From the NCBI GenBank assembly GCA_029858505.1, contig JAOUEW010000001.1, positions 918,142 through 982,141 on the forward strand: 64,000 nt of DNA, written 5' to 3'. The notes below the pieces were generated by a model. That model had not been told where the DNA came from, did no database searches, and saw only the letters and a program-made list of their open reading frames with translations. A program made the translations under genes and the position numbers. Below are positions 46,857 through 56,699 of this stretch, in pieces (the first letter of the stretch is position 1; every line of letters starts with the position of its first letter). This DNA is from Deltaproteobacteria bacterium. Its GTDB lineage: Bacteria; SAR324; JACQKK01.

Positions 46857-47705
46857 TTATTTCGATCGCGTTCCCAAAACTTCATTTAAATATTTCCCGT
46901 CTCCCCAGAAGGCCATGGGTTCGTAGTCTGGATAGGGATAATGCCCCAGGTTTAACTCAATTTTCCAATGATACTCCCGTAGCCATTGTTCCACCAGCCT
47001 GCGCACTGAAATGGGGGTTCCCGAGCACACATTTACCGGGCCGATATGCTGGTTCAGCATGGCCAACCGCACGATCCGCTGGGCCACTTCCGTCACCGGC
47101 AGGTAGTCGCGCAGTTGCTCGCCGCCCGACATGTTGAACACCGGGTCTCCCCGTTCCACCGCCGTCTTTAATAGCGGCAACAAAGACGTGGCGGGCTGAC
47201 CTTCTCCGTGCATGTAAAACAGCCTGGCCCAGGTCAGGTGGAAGGGTTTCACCCTTCGTAAGAATTCCAGCTGTTTTCGCAGGGTGTCTTTGGCAAAGCC
47301 ATAGGGGTTGTCCGGTTTGGTCTCCAGGTGTTCAGCCAGCGCCCCCGACTGCATGCCGTATTCAAAGCAAGTTCCGGTGACCAGCATGGACTTCAGGCCA
47401 GACTCCACCATGGTTTTTAGAAAATAGAATTGCTTGGGCAATTCGGATTCAAGGTGGTGGAGGGATTTGTAGTTGGGAAGGCCATTCCAGGCCAAGTGAA
47501 TCAGTACATCGGGAGAGCCCATTTGGATAAAGGCATCCTGCGGGGGCTGAGATAAGTCCATTTCAACTAGACTCACCCGTTTGTTTGGGGGCGAAATTCT
47601 TTTGGCGTCACGGGTGACGGCGGTGATTTGCACATTCTGGTTCAATAACTCGTCCAACACATGTCTGCCAATAAACCCGCTGGCTCCCGTCACGGCGATT
47701 TTCAT
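46857..47705 (-). CDS. NAD-dependent NDP-sugar epimerase/4-ketoreductase
   Basis: The 282-residue SDR protein has G-A-S-G-F-I-G-R-H, L-I-H-L-A-W-N-G-L-P and the Tyr-x-x-x-Lys in P-Y-G-F-A-K. Most likely it reduces C4 of the CDP-4-keto-6-deoxy-3-C-methylhexose made by the preceding genes (rfbF, rfbG, the rfbC-like epimerase, the C-methyltransferase). That role is inferred from gene order, which runs in reaction order. The product stereochemistry is not predictable from sequence alone. Confidence 0.85.
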   Translation of the reverse strand: MKIAVTGASGFIGRHVLDELLNQNVQITAVTRDAKRISPPNKRVSLVEMDLSQPPQDAFIQMGSPDVLIHLAWNGLPNYKSLHHLESELPKQFYFLKTMVESGLKSMLVTGTCFEYGMQSGALAEHLETKPDNPYGFAKDTLRKQLEFLRRVKPFHLTWARLFYMHGEGQPATSLLPLLKTAVERGDPVFNMSGGEQLRDYLPVTEVAQRIVRLAMLNQHIGPVNVCSGTPISVRRLVEQWLREYHWKIELNLGHYPYPDYEPMAFWGDGKYLNEVLGTRSK

Positions 47706-47709
47706 GGGG

Positions 47710-48933
47710 CTATCTCACCTTGAGGGCTGGCACTGCCGTAACGAATGTTCCGCCCCATTCGCGGATGAAGGCCAGCTGAGACTCTACCTCATCAATGATA
47801 TTCCAGGGCAACACCAGTACCAAGTCGGGTTTGCGTTCTGCCAGGGCCTGGGGGGGCAGAATGGGAACATGGCTTCCTGGCAAGAATTTCCCTTGTTTTG
47901 ATGGAGCCGCGTCGCAGACAAACGGCAGCAAGTCTGGTTTTACCCCGCCGTAATTGAGCAAGGTGTTGCCCTTGGCGGCGGCACCATAGGCCCCCACGGT
48001 TTTACCCAGGCGCTTTTGCTCAATTAAAAAAGCCACCAAATCGTTCTTCACCCGGTCGGCCTTGGCTTGAAACCCCTGGTACACGGCCAAACTGCGCAGT
48101 CCCTTGGTTTCTTCTTTGCTCAACACGGCTTTGACGGCAGGGGATTCTTTTCTGCTGGAATCTTTGTGACAGCCGTACACCCGAAGACTGCCGCCATGGG
48201 TGGTTATTTCCTCCACGTCCCAAATTCTCAACCCCTGAGATTGAAAAATTTGGCCGACGGTATATAGGGACAGATAGGAGAAATGTTCATGGTAAACGGT
48301 ATCAAACTGGGTATGTTGGAGCAATTGAAGCAGATGGGGGAATTCTAGGGTAATGACGCCTTCCGGTTTTAAGGCTTCTTTCAGGCCTTTGGTGAAATCA
48401 TTGATGTCTGGCACATGGGCATACACGTTGTTGCCCAGAATCAGGTCGGCCTGCTTTCCCTCTTTGACCAACCGTTTTCCCAGCTCCGCGCCAAAAAACT
48501 CCTGCCATACGGGAATGCCCAGGGCTTGGGCGGCCTTGGCCGTGCCTTCGGTGGGCTCAATGCCCAAACAGGGTATGGCCTGGGCCACGAAGTTTTTCAG
48601 CAGGTACCCGTCGTTGGAGGCCACTTCGATGACGAGGCTGTTTTGGTTCAGCCCCAATTTTTGGGTGATCATGCCGCAATAATCGGCGGCATGTTTCAGC
48701 CAAGATTTGGAGGTCGACGAAAAATAAGCATAGTCTGATTTGAACAACTCATCGGCCTGGGTGTAATCATCGGTTTGCACCAGCCAGCAAGACTCGCAGA
48801 CAAACAATTTCAGGGGGAAATATTGCTCTGGCCCGTGCAGGTCTGCCGGGGAGAGATAGGCGTTGGACGGAGGGGCGTAGCCCAGGTCGAGAAACACATG
48901 GTTCAGGGGCTTGCGGCAATGGCGGCAGTTCAC
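47710..48933 (-). CDS. NDP-4-keto-6-deoxyhexose C-methyltransferase
   Basis: The 407-residue protein matches TylCIII/NovU-type sugar C-methyltransferases. A zinc-binding N-terminus carries Cys3, Cys6, Cys46 and Cys49. The SAM fold shows V-I-E-V-A-S-N-D-G-Y-L-L, the catalytic His-Glu-His region is Y-H-E-H-F-S-Y-L-S, and the C-terminal Methyltransf_14 part includes G-A-Y-G-A-A-A-K-G-N-T-L-L-N. It would methylate C3 of CDP-4-keto-6-deoxyhexose. The GTG start overlaps the rfbC-like stop (GTGA), so translation is coupled. Confidence 0.93.
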   Translation of the reverse strand: MNCRHCRKPLNHVFLDLGYAPPSNAYLSPADLHGPEQYFPLKLFVCESCWLVQTDDYTQADELFKSDYAYFSSTSKSWLKHAADYCGMITQKLGLNQNSLVIEVASNDGYLLKNFVAQAIPCLGIEPTEGTAKAAQALGIPVWQEFFGAELGKRLVKEGKQADLILGNNVYAHVPDINDFTKGLKEALKPEGVITLEFPHLLQLLQHTQFDTVYHEHFSYLSLYTVGQIFQSQGLRIWDVEEITTHGGSLRVYGCHKDSSRKESPAVKAVLSKEETKGLRSLAVYQGFQAKADRVKNDLVAFLIEQKRLGKTVGAYGAAAKGNTLLNYGGVKPDLLPFVCDAAPSKQGKFLPGSHVPILPPQALAERKPDLVLVLPWNIIDEVESQLAFIREWGGTFVTAVPALKVR

Positions 48934-49481
48934 GTTTCAACTCCTTTGAATTCATTTGAAACCAATGGGTGCTGTTGATCCCGGTGAGACAAATCTTTGA
49001 CTTCAAGGGGCCAAGTAATGCCAAAGGCGGGGTCATTGAATAACACGCCTCCTTCGGCCTGGGGCTCATAAAAGGCCGTGTGCAGGTAGAGCAACTCACT
49101 GTTTGGCTCCAGCACCTGAAAGCCGTGGGCGCAGCCTTCGGGGATGACCAACAAGCGGGCGTTTTCTGGGGTCAATTCCTCCGCGTGCCATTGTTTGAAG
49201 GTGGGAGATCCCGCCCGCAGGTCTAACGCCACATCCCACACTTTTCCTTGCAGGCAGCGCACCAGTTTCATCTCTGCGTGGGGTTTACGCTGAAAGTGCA
49301 TTCCTCGCAGGGCTCCCCGGGCGGTGGTTCTGGAAAAGTTGATTTGGACGATTTTTCTGCCCCCCAGCACGGGCTGCAACTCTCGCTCGCAAAAAAAACG
49401 GGCGAACTTTCCCCGTTGGTCCTGAAACGGAGTGGTTTCCACCACATGAACCCCAGCGATTTTGGTGGAGAGGACGTTCAT
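48930..49481 (-). CDS. dTDP-4-dehydrorhamnose 3,5-epimerase family protein
   Basis: The 183-residue cupin matches RmlC/RfbC. Key segments are G-A-L-R-G-M-H-F-Q (catalytic His), K-L-V-R-C-L-Q-G-K-V-W-D-V-A-L-D-L-R and I-P-E-G-C-A-H-G-F-Q-V-L. RmlA, RmlB and RmlD genes are not present here, so the substrate is more likely the CDP-4-keto-6-deoxy sugar made by RfbG. It could epimerise C3 and/or C5. The ATG at 49481 overlaps the rfbG stop (ATGA). Confidence 0.9.
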   Translation of the reverse strand: MNVLSTKIAGVHVVETTPFQDQRGKFARFFCERELQPVLGGRKIVQINFSRTTARGALRGMHFQRKPHAEMKLVRCLQGKVWDVALDLRAGSPTFKQWHAEELTPENARLLVIPEGCAHGFQVLEPNSELLYLHTAFYEPQAEGGVLFNDPAFGITWPLEVKDLSHRDQQHPLVSNEFKGVET

Positions 49482-50557
49482 GCCGTGGCCCAATCAATGT
49501 GGGCCGCCGTGGCGCTGCTGACATATTGCCGCAACTGTTCGCTGGAGGGCGGCAGGCCTGTTTTCTGCTGACGAAGGTACCATTCCGCCGTCATGGCCAG
49601 GCAGGTGTCCAGGTTCCAGGCTGGCTGCCAGCCCAGTTTGGCCTGGGCCTTGGCGCTGTCCAGGTGCAACATTCCGGCTTCGTGGGGCTGGGGAGTTTTG
49701 TTTAGTTCCCAGGCCAGTTCCGGCCAGTGGGCTCCCATCCGGGTCAGCACGTCTTCCACGGTGCGGTTGTCGTGGGCAGCCGGGCCAAAGTTCCAGGCTT
49801 CGGCAAACTCCCCCCGGCCTTCCAATAGTTTTTGCCCCAGCCGCAGGTACCCAGCCAGGGGTTCCAGCACGTGCTGCCAGGGGCGGGTGGCCTTGGGGGA
49901 GCGGATGATCAGGGGAGCCTTTGCTTCGGTGGCCCGCACCAAGTCGGGGATCAGCCGGTCCTGGGACCAGTCTCCTCCGCCAATCACGTTCCCCGCCCGG
50001 GCGGTGGCCAGCAGTGGTGCCCCTTGGGCAGAGAAAAACGATTTCCGGTAACTGGCTGCGACCAACTCGGTGCCCGCCTTGGAGGCGCTGTAAGGGTCGT
50101 GGCCTCCCAGGGGATCGGTCTCCCGATATCCCCATACCCACTCGCGGTTTTCGTAGCATTTGTCTGTGGTGATGACCACGATGGCCCGGAGGCTGGGCGT
50201 CTTGCGGCAGGCTTCCAAGAACTGGGCCGTGCCCACCACGTTGGTGGACCAGGTTTCGATGGGGTCTTGATAGGACCTGCGCACCAGGGGCTGGGCGGCC
50301 AAATGAAACGCGATGTCTGGCTTGGCCTGTTGGACCAAACCTGCCAGGGTGTTTCCGTCCCGGATGTCGCAGCGGAGGTCGGTGATCGGCAGACCCAGCA
50401 AGTCCCAGTGATTGGGTTGGGTAGAGGGCGGCAGGGCGATACCGGTGACCTGGGCCCCCAATTCGTGGAGCCACAGGGCCAGCCAGCTTCCCTTGAAGCC
50501 GGTGTGGCCGGTCAGCAACACCCGTTTGCCTTCGTAGATGTTTTGGAAAGGGGTCAT
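49478..50557 (-). CDS. rfbG: CDP-glucose 4,6-dehydratase
   Basis: The enzyme makes CDP-4-keto-6-deoxyglucose. The 359-residue SDR protein has [33 protein letters not shown] and D-P-Y-S-A-S-K (Tyr-x-x-x-Lys), all characteristic of RfbG. The ATG at 50557 overlaps the rfbF stop (ATGA); the longer frame upstream is a shadow inside rfbF. Length equals the family norm. Confidence 0.96.
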   Translation of the reverse strand: MTPFQNIYEGKRVLLTGHTGFKGSWLALWLHELGAQVTGIALPPSTQPNHWDLLGLPITDLRCDIRDGNTLAGLVQQAKPDIAFHLAAQPLVRRSYQDPIETWSTNVVGTAQFLEACRKTPSLRAIVVITTDKCYENREWVWGYRETDPLGGHDPYSASKAGTELVAASYRKSFFSAQGAPLLATARAGNVIGGGDWSQDRLIPDLVRATEAKAPLIIRSPKATRPWQHVLEPLAGYLRLGQKLLEGRGEFAEAWNFGPAAHDNRTVEDVLTRMGAHWPELAWELNKTPQPHEAGMLHLDSAKAQAKLGWQPAWNLDTCLAMTAEWYLRQQKTGLPPSSEQLRQYVSSATAAHIDWATA

Positions 50558-51324
50558 GTCCACGTTTTCCAGGGTGCCTTGCCCTTCGACCACAACTCTT
50601 CCAGATGATTTTTGTCCCGCAGGGTGTCCATGGGCTGCCAGAAACCATGGTGCAGAAAGGCCGACAATTGCCCATCCCGGGCCAGGTTGCCCATGGGCTC
50701 TTGTTCCCACACCGTTTGGTCCCCCGCCACATAGTCTAGGGCTTTGGGGGAAAGCACGAAAAACCCGCCGTTAATCCAGGCGCCATCTCCCTGGGGTTTT
50801 TCCACGAAGCGGGTGATTTTGTGTTGATCCATGGCCAGCGAGCCGAACCGCCCTGGGGGCTGGGCCGCGGTAAGGGTGGCCAGGGTTCCTTGGGCTTTGT
50901 GAAAGGCGATGAGGCCGGTGATGTCTACGTCGGACACTCCGTCTCCATAGGTGCAGCAGAAGGTTTCATCCCCAATGTAGGACTTGACCCGCTTCAGACG
51001 CCCGCCAGTCATGGTGTTGTCTCCGGTGTCGACCAGGGTCACCCGCCAGGGTTCGGCGCTGTTTTGGTGCACCTCCATTTTGTTGTTTTCCATGTCGAAC
51101 GTCACGTCGGACAAGTGCAAAAAATAGTTGGCGAAGTATTCTTTGATCATGTAGCCCTTGTAACCCAGGCAAATGATGAAATCGTGAATGCCGTGGGATG
51201 AATACATTTTCATGATGTGCCACAAAATGGGCCGCCCCCCAATTTCCACCATGGGTTTTGGGCGGATGGAGGTTTCTTCGCTGATGCGGGTGCCCAGGCC
51301 CCCGGCTAAAATCACGGCTTTCAT
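50554..51324 (-). CDS. rfbF: Glucose-1-phosphate cytidylyltransferase
   Basis: The enzyme activates glucose-1-phosphate to CDP-glucose. The 256-residue product begins [18 protein letters not shown] and has [40 protein letters not shown] and [12 protein letters not shown] complete the RfbF pattern. It opens the CDP-sugar branch of the operon, 25 bp after the sugar-phosphate transferase gene. Confidence 0.97.
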   Translation of the reverse strand: MKAVILAGGLGTRISEETSIRPKPMVEIGGRPILWHIMKMYSSHGIHDFIICLGYKGYMIKEYFANYFLHLSDVTFDMENNKMEVHQNSAEPWRVTLVDTGDNTMTGGRLKRVKSYIGDETFCCTYGDGVSDVDITGLIAFHKAQGTLATLTAAQPPGRFGSLAMDQHKITRFVEKPQGDGAWINGGFFVLSPKALDYVAGDQTVWEQEPMGNLARDGQLSAFLHHGFWQPMDTLRDKNHLEELWSKGKAPWKTWT

Positions 51325-51348
51325 GCGGCTCCCGATAAGAGAAAGGGG

Positions 51349-52755
51349 TTAATAGGCATTTTTCCCGTGAAACCCATGGAAAAGTGTCAACAGGATGATT
51401 TTCAAATCGAACAGCAAAGACCAGTTTTCCACGTAGTATAAATCATACTCCACCCTCCGCTGCATTTTTTCCAGGGTGTCGGTCTCGCCACGCCAGCCGT
51501 TAATTTGCGCCCAGCCGGTGATGCCGGGCTTCACTTTGTGGCGTTTCATGTAGCCGTCGATCTGGTCTTTATAGAACTCGTTGTGGGCCAGGGCGTGGGG
51601 CCGGGGTCCCACGATAGACATGTCTCCTTTCAACACATTGATAAACTGAGGCAGTTCGTCCAGGCTGGTGCGGCGCAACCATCGACCCAGGGGGGTGATT
51701 CGAGGGTCGTGGCGCGTGGCCTGGACAGGCCGGGTCTCTTGCCTGGAAGTGTGCCGCATGGAGCGAAATTTAAGAACCGCAAAAGGTTTGCCGTCCCACC
51801 CGTGGCGCATTTGCCGGTAGAACACCGGACCCTTGGATGTCAGTTTGACCCCCATGGCAATCCACACCATCAACGGGCTGATTAGCAGCAAAATCAACCC
51901 CGCCAGCAGGCGGTCTTCTAGGGCTTTCAGCAGGCGGTCCCGGCCCGCCATGGGCGAGACCGACAGGTCCATCAGCGATATCCCCGCCACTTCGCTAAGC
52001 GCGTGGTTCAACAGCCGCAGGCCGGAAATATCCGGCGCGTAGCGGATGTCTACCGGGAAGTGCCGCAGGTCATGCAAAATGCGCTTCAGTTTGGCTTCTT
52101 CTCCCAGGGGCAGGGCAATCCACACTTGGTCTACCGGTTTTTTCTGGAGAGACTGAACCAACTGCCGGAGCGTTCCCCGTTTGCCCGCTTGTTTTTTTGA
52201 ATTCCCAGGGGTCGTGTCGTCGGAGTAGATTCCTTCCAGGTGAAAGCCCGTCCATGGGTTGGCCTGGATTTGATTGGCAATGGCCTGAGCCTGGGGCAGG
52301 CTACCCGCGATGACAATGCTGCGTTGGTTGTATCCGTGCTTGCGGGCCCAGCGCAGCACCAGCCGCACCGCCAGCCGAGTCACAACCAGTCCCAAAAACC
52401 CCACCCCTCCCCAAGTCAGAATCCAGCCCCGAGAGTACAGGGCCCCCACCTTGGTGACGAAAGCCAGGGCGGTAAACCCCAGCAGGGAAAAACCGAAGGC
52501 GCCCGCCAGGGCCCGGGATTCCCCCCAAAAAGAAAGCCCCCGCCAGGATTGGTACAGGGAAAACTTCGGGAAAATGATGGCAGACAAGATGACAACGACC
52601 GCGATGACCTGCCCGTCTTGGGGCGATATCCTCCAATCTTGAAGGTATAACCCATGGGAAAGCCAAGCGCTGGCGATGAGGACCAGCCAATCGGAGGCTT
52701 GGAGAAAAAAATCCAGTAAGTTGGCGTGTTCCCGCAGAATACCGCGCCGCTTCAT
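51349..52755 (-). CDS. Undecaprenyl-phosphate sugar-phosphate transferase (WcaJ/WbaP-like)
   Basis: The 468-residue protein primes repeat-unit synthesis by moving a hexose-1-phosphate onto undecaprenyl phosphate. It has four N-terminal membrane helices, a CoA-binding-like middle domain (about 150-250) and a membrane-reentrant helix near 290. The catalytic bacterial sugar transferase domain follows, with K-F-R-S-M-R, R-R-T-S-L-D-E-L-P-Q-F-I-N-V-L and G-D-M-S-I-V-G-P-R-P. G-I-T-G-W-A-Q-I-N-G-W-R-G-E-T matches the WcaJ branch (glucose-1-phosphate). Confidence 0.95.
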   Translation of the reverse strand: MKRRGILREHANLLDFFLQASDWLVLIASAWLSHGLYLQDWRISPQDGQVIAVVVILSAIIFPKFSLYQSWRGLSFWGESRALAGAFGFSLLGFTALAFVTKVGALYSRGWILTWGGVGFLGLVVTRLAVRLVLRWARKHGYNQRSIVIAGSLPQAQAIANQIQANPWTGFHLEGIYSDDTTPGNSKKQAGKRGTLRQLVQSLQKKPVDQVWIALPLGEEAKLKRILHDLRHFPVDIRYAPDISGLRLLNHALSEVAGISLMDLSVSPMAGRDRLLKALEDRLLAGLILLLISPLMVWIAMGVKLTSKGPVFYRQMRHGWDGKPFAVLKFRSMRHTSRQETRPVQATRHDPRITPLGRWLRRTSLDELPQFINVLKGDMSIVGPRPHALAHNEFYKDQIDGYMKRHKVKPGITGWAQINGWRGETDTLEKMQRRVEYDLYYVENWSLLFDLKIILLTLFHGFHGKNAY

Positions 52756-52875
52756 GACGGATTTCCAAAAATAATTATTTGGCGGTTGTTCATGGGAAGC
52801 CCAGAGAAAAATGTGTTCGCGATATGACGCGACCTTTGTTTAACCTATGTTTTCCCATCCCTCTGCTCCCTGCCC

Positions 52876-54360
52876 CTATTTTCTCCCGTACGAATCGGCT
52901 TTTCGCACGATGTCGTCTTCGTTCAGATACCCACCCGACTGGACCTCCACCATTTCCAGGGGGATTTTTCCCGGGTTGGTCAGCTGGTGCCATTCCCCCC
53001 GTGGAATGTAGGTAGACTCATTTTCGGAAACCAGAAAGACTTTCTCTCCGCAGGTGACCTGGGCGGAACCTTTCACCACCACCCAGTGCTCTGCCCGGTG
53101 GTGGTGCATTTGCAATGAAAGGGACGCCCCTGGATTTACCGTGATCCGTTTCACCTGATAGCGTTCGCCTCCCCCGATGTTTTTGTAGTTTCCCCAGGGA
53201 CGGTACACGGTTTTGTGGGTCAGGTGCTCTTCTCGTTTTTCCTCCTTCAGCCATTCCACGATTTGCTTCACGTCTTGGGCGTGGGAACGGTGGGCGACCA
53301 GCACCGCGTCGGCGGTTTCCACCACAATCAGGTCTTCCAGCCCCAGGGCCGCCACCAGCCGCTCTTCAGCCATAATCAGGGAGTTTTTGTTGCCCCGGCT
53401 GTGCACATCGCCCCGCACCACGTTGCCCTGGGGGTCTTTGGCGTGGGCCTGCCAAATGGAGGTCCAAGCCCCCACATCGGACCAGCCGGAATCCAGCGGA
53501 ATGACCGCGGATTGAAACCCATCGGCCGTGCTTTGGGTGATCCGCTCCATCACGGCGTAGTCAATGGAATCGGACGGGCTTTGGGAAAATTCGCCTTCAT
53601 TCACTCGGAGAAAAAAAAGATCGTGTTCTTTTTGCTGAAAAGAAGACTGGCAGGCGGTAGCGATTTGGGGGTGAAAGTGAGCGATGGCTTTCAGCCATTG
53701 CCCTGCTTTTACCATGAACATGCCGCTGTTCCACAGGTATTCTCCAGAGGCCACGAACTGGGTGGCGGTGGCGGCATCGGGTTTTTCCACGAAAGCGTCG
53801 ATTTTCAAGGGAGTCGGGCGGAGGACGCTTGCGTTGGGGGTTGGTTGAGACGCCTTGATGTACCCATAACCCGTTTCTGGCCCGGTGGGGACCACCCCAA
53901 AGGTGACCACATGCCCCTGCTCGGCCATGTGAAAGCCGCTGGTCACGGCTTGCCCAAAAGCCACGGGGTCCAAAATGACATGGTCGGCCGGCATCACCAG
54001 CAGCACGGAGTCTTCCTTCGGTGTGCGTTCAGCCGCCCCCAGGGCCGCCAGGGTCAGGGCGGGGGCGGTGTTTTTCCGGCAGGGCTCTAACAGAATGGTG
54101 GGTTTGTCCTGGCCGATTTCTCGCAGTTGTTCGGCCACCAAAAACCGGTGATCTTGGTTACACACCACGATGGGAGAGGCTAGTTGGAACGGGGCCTTGG
54201 CCCCCAGGTGCTCCAGCCGCAGCAAGGTTTCTTGCAGCATGGTGCGTTCGCCCACCAGGGGCAACAATTGCTTAGGGAACAGCTCCCGCGACAGGGGCCA
54301 CAACCGGGTTCCCGACCCGCCGGACAGGATGACTGGGATTAAACTGGGTTTGGGCGGCAT
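52876..54360 (-). CDS. manC: Mannose-1-phosphate guanylyltransferase / mannose-6-phosphate isomerase
   Basis: The 494-residue bifunctional protein supplies GDP-mannose. The N-terminal nucleotidyltransferase has I-L-S-G-G-S-G-T-R-L-W-P-L-S-R and P-K-Q-L-L-P-L; F-V-E-K-P-D lies mid-domain. The C-terminal type II isomerase cupin (about 375-490) has R-P-W-G-N-Y, L-Q-M-H-H-H-R-A-E-H-W and I-P-R-G-E-W-H-Q-L-T-N-P-G. It is the first gene of the minus-strand polysaccharide locus, separated from the transferase gene by 120 bp. Its product feeds gmd and rmd downstream. Confidence 0.97.
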   Translation of the reverse strand: MPPKPSLIPVILSGGSGTRLWPLSRELFPKQLLPLVGERTMLQETLLRLEHLGAKAPFQLASPIVVCNQDHRFLVAEQLREIGQDKPTILLEPCRKNTAPALTLAALGAAERTPKEDSVLLVMPADHVILDPVAFGQAVTSGFHMAEQGHVVTFGVVPTGPETGYGYIKASQPTPNASVLRPTPLKIDAFVEKPDAATATQFVASGEYLWNSGMFMVKAGQWLKAIAHFHPQIATACQSSFQQKEHDLFFLRVNEGEFSQSPSDSIDYAVMERITQSTADGFQSAVIPLDSGWSDVGAWTSIWQAHAKDPQGNVVRGDVHSRGNKNSLIMAEERLVAALGLEDLIVVETADAVLVAHRSHAQDVKQIVEWLKEEKREEHLTHKTVYRPWGNYKNIGGGERYQVKRITVNPGASLSLQMHHHRAEHWVVVKGSAQVTCGEKVFLVSENESTYIPRGEWHQLTNPGKIPLEMVEVQSGGYLNEDDIVRKADSYGRK

Positions 54361-54461
54361 GGGAAGGGGGAAGAGGGTGAAAGTCTGGGCAAAAAGAGAG
54401 TCGAACCGGTTGAAACGGATGAATTCTCCTATTCTAACCTGATTTCCCTGGGGAGAACAGA

Positions 54462-54481
54462 CCCGCAGAATTTTCTGCGGG
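54462..54481. repeat. Palindrome between manC and the kinase cluster
   Basis: CCCGCAGAA (54462-54470) and TTCTGCGGG (54473-54481) are perfect inverted repeats separated by TT, in the divergent region between manC (minus) and the first kinase gene (plus). It may be a dimeric operator; there is no T-tract for a terminator. Confidence 0.5.
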
Positions 54482-54495
54482 GAATTGTGATTATG

Positions 54496-54538
54496 GTGGA
54501 TTCTTTCTCTAAGTTCGTGTAAGAAAAGTATGATTTAC
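54496..54538 (+). repeat. Upstream element of kinase gene 1 (repeat unit)
   Basis: The 43-bp block starting GTGGATTCT and containing AAGTTCGTGTAAGAAAAGTA then TTTAC recurs upstream of each kinase gene (56628-56670, 58753-58796). It presumably holds the duplicated promoter; a canonical -35/-10 pair is not obvious. Confidence 0.7.
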
Positions 54539-54574
54539 AGGAGTTGCTCTTTCTGAAAAAACTTAGGGACCATC

Positions 54575-56611
54575 ATGCATAGGTTGCGGCAAAGGTTTGT
54601 TCTTTGGGGAGGGCAGGTGGTTCTCTGGGGGGTGTTGGCTGGGGTTTGGGGGGGCATGGCCTGGGCCGGAGAAACCCTGCCCGTGTTGGAGGTTGGGCCA
54701 GATTTTTCTTCTACCCGGTTAGCGCCCTATCTTGAAATGCTGCCAGACTCTGGAAGCCCGGAACATCCCCTTTCCTTGGCCGACATCCTGCGCCTTCCCC
54801 CCGCCCGGTTCAAACCGAACGGCCCTCAAGATCCCAACTACGGCTACAACAACCAAGATCACTGGCACCGGATGTCCTTGCGGGTATTGGAGGGTGCCCC
54901 CAGTCATCTCATGCTGGTGATGGAAGACCCAGCGGTCAATTCCTACGAAATTTTCCTGGTGGAAAACGGAAAGCTGCGACAAGCCTGGGAGGGCGGCAAC
55001 CACTTTCCGTTCTCTCAACGGGCGCTTCCCTACCGTCTAGCCACCTATGAAATCCCCCTCTCTCCGGGGAAATCGGTGGAATTATATATTCTGTTGCACC
55101 CCTATTTGGGCCTTGGCCCGTTTGCCCTGTACAGCCCCACGGCCCACTCGCAACATACCGCCGAAGAAAACATGTTGATTGGTTTTTTCTTCGGCGGGCT
55201 GGGAATGATTTGGCTGTACAATTTTTTTCTGTGGCTCTCCCTGCGGGATAAAATCTACCTGTTTTATCTACTGCAACTGATGGCCTGGACGTTCATCGCG
55301 TTGATGATTTATTACCTGCCTCCACAGTATGTCTGGCCGGAATCGGCCTGGATGAACTGGGCTGGATTCGGCTTGGCATTTACTTTCAGCGGTATATTTG
55401 TTCCATTGTTTGCCCGCAAGTTGTTGGAAACCAAGCGTGTCGCGCCCAAGCTAGACCGGGTGATCATGGTTGCCCAATACGCCGTGCTCATTCCCTTGCT
55501 GTCGGGGATGATTACCCATCCAATGTACCCTTATCTCTTTTTTTCCGGATTGGCCCTCTTCAATAACTTTCTCCTGTTTGTCGCGGGTGTTGTTTGTTGG
55601 CAGAGAGGGGTATTTGCGGCCAAATATTACGTGTGGGGTTGGGTGGCCCTCATGCTCGGCATATATTTGTATATCATGCGTGCCCTAGGGGTATTGCCGA
55701 ACAATTTGTTTACCCATAATGGGCTGCAGTTTGGCGCGCTGGTGGAAATGGCTGTGCTGTCGTTTGCCTTGGCCGATCGGTTTAACCGCATGCGCCAGGA
55801 AAAAGAAGAAGCCCTGCTGCAAGCTTTGGAGCACGAGAAAACCTCTGTATTCCGTCTGAAAGAAAACGAGGAATTACAGGCCGCGAAAAACCTGGCCGAG
55901 GCGGCCCGTGAAAAAGCGGAATCGGCCACGGCGTTGAAAGACAAGTTTGTTTCACTGGTGGCCCACGACATCCGGTCTCCCTTTTCCAGCATTTTGGTCA
56001 TGGCCCAGACCCTGGAAGAAAAAACCGATCCCCCTCTGCCTCCAGAGCAGAAAGAGATGGCCTCGGCCATTCAGTCCCGTGGCAGGCAATTATTGCGCAT
56101 GATTGAAGACTTGTTGAACATGAACCGGATTCAAACCGGAAAAATTGTGCCCCAAATGGACCGGGTGGAACTGTGGCCCCTGGTGGAGGAAGTGTTTCTG
56201 CTCAAAGCCCTGGCCCAAGACAAAGGGGTGGCCATGGTAAACAACATTCCTCAAGATTTCCATGTATGGGCCGACCGGCAGCTGACCTTCGAGGTGCTGC
56301 AAAATTTGGTGTCGAACGCCATCAAGTTTTGCGCCGCGGGGCAAACCATCACGGTGGAAGTCCCCAAGGGAGAAAAGAGGCGGGTGGCCGTGACCGACAA
56401 CGGGAAGGGCGTGGACCCCCTGCTGCTCCCTAACTTGTTTGACCCCACGGTGAAAACCACATCCCCCGGCACGGCCGGGGAGCGGGGCACCGGCATGGGG
56501 TTGCCCCTGTGCCACGAAATCATGGCCGCCATGGGGGGGAAGATTTCCGTGGAATCCCAGCGGGGCAAGGGCAGCACTTTTACCCTGGAGTTTCCGGCGG
56601 AAAAGAAATAG
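54575..56611 (+). CDS. 7TMR-DISM sensor histidine kinase, copy 1
   Basis: The 678-residue protein has a signal peptide (V-V-L-W-G-V-L-A-G-V-W-G-G-M-A-W-A) and a periplasmic 7TMR-DISMED2-type beta-rich sensor (about 30-185). A seven-helix membrane domain (190-400) and a short coiled coil follow, then HisKA with His464 in V-A-H-D-I-R-S-P-F. HATPase_c shows N-L-V-S-N-A-I-K-F, D-N-G-K-G-V-D and G-E-R-G-T-G-M-G-L-P-L-C. It has no receiver or HAMP domain and no response-regulator gene is adjacent. The kinase half is nearly identical to copies 2 and 3. AGGGA precedes the ATG. Confidence 0.95.
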   Translation: MHRLRQRFVLWGGQVVLWGVLAGVWGGMAWAGETLPVLEVGPDFSSTRLAPYLEMLPDSGSPEHPLSLADILRLPPARFKPNGPQDPNYGYNNQDHWHRMSLRVLEGAPSHLMLVMEDPAVNSYEIFLVENGKLRQAWEGGNHFPFSQRALPYRLATYEIPLSPGKSVELYILLHPYLGLGPFALYSPTAHSQHTAEENMLIGFFFGGLGMIWLYNFFLWLSLRDKIYLFYLLQLMAWTFIALMIYYLPPQYVWPESAWMNWAGFGLAFTFSGIFVPLFARKLLETKRVAPKLDRVIMVAQYAVLIPLLSGMITHPMYPYLFFSGLALFNNFLLFVAGVVCWQRGVFAAKYYVWGWVALMLGIYLYIMRALGVLPNNLFTHNGLQFGALVEMAVLSFALADRFNRMRQEKEEALLQALEHEKTSVFRLKENEELQAAKNLAEAAREKAESATALKDKFVSLVAHDIRSPFSSILVMAQTLEEKTDPPLPPEQKEMASAIQSRGRQLLRMIEDLLNMNRIQTGKIVPQMDRVELWPLVEEVFLLKALAQDKGVAMVNNIPQDFHVWADRQLTFEVLQNLVSNAIKFCAAGQTITVEVPKGEKRRVAVTDNGKGVDPLLLPNLFDPTVKTTSPGTAGERGTGMGLPLCHEIMAAMGGKISVESQRGKGSTFTLEFPAEKK

Positions 56612-56627
56612 GGGGAAAGAATATTTC

Positions 56628-56670
56628 GTGGATTCTCATCTGGAGTTCGTGTAAGAAAAGTATGAGTTAC
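56628..56670 (+). repeat. Upstream element of kinase gene 2 (repeat unit)
   Basis: Second copy of the 43-bp block, here GTGGATTCT then GAGTTCGTGTAAGAAAAGTA and GTTAC. It is nearly identical to the unit at 54496-54538. Confidence 0.7.
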
Positions 56671-56699
56671 CTGGGGGCTTTGTTTCATATAGGACCATC

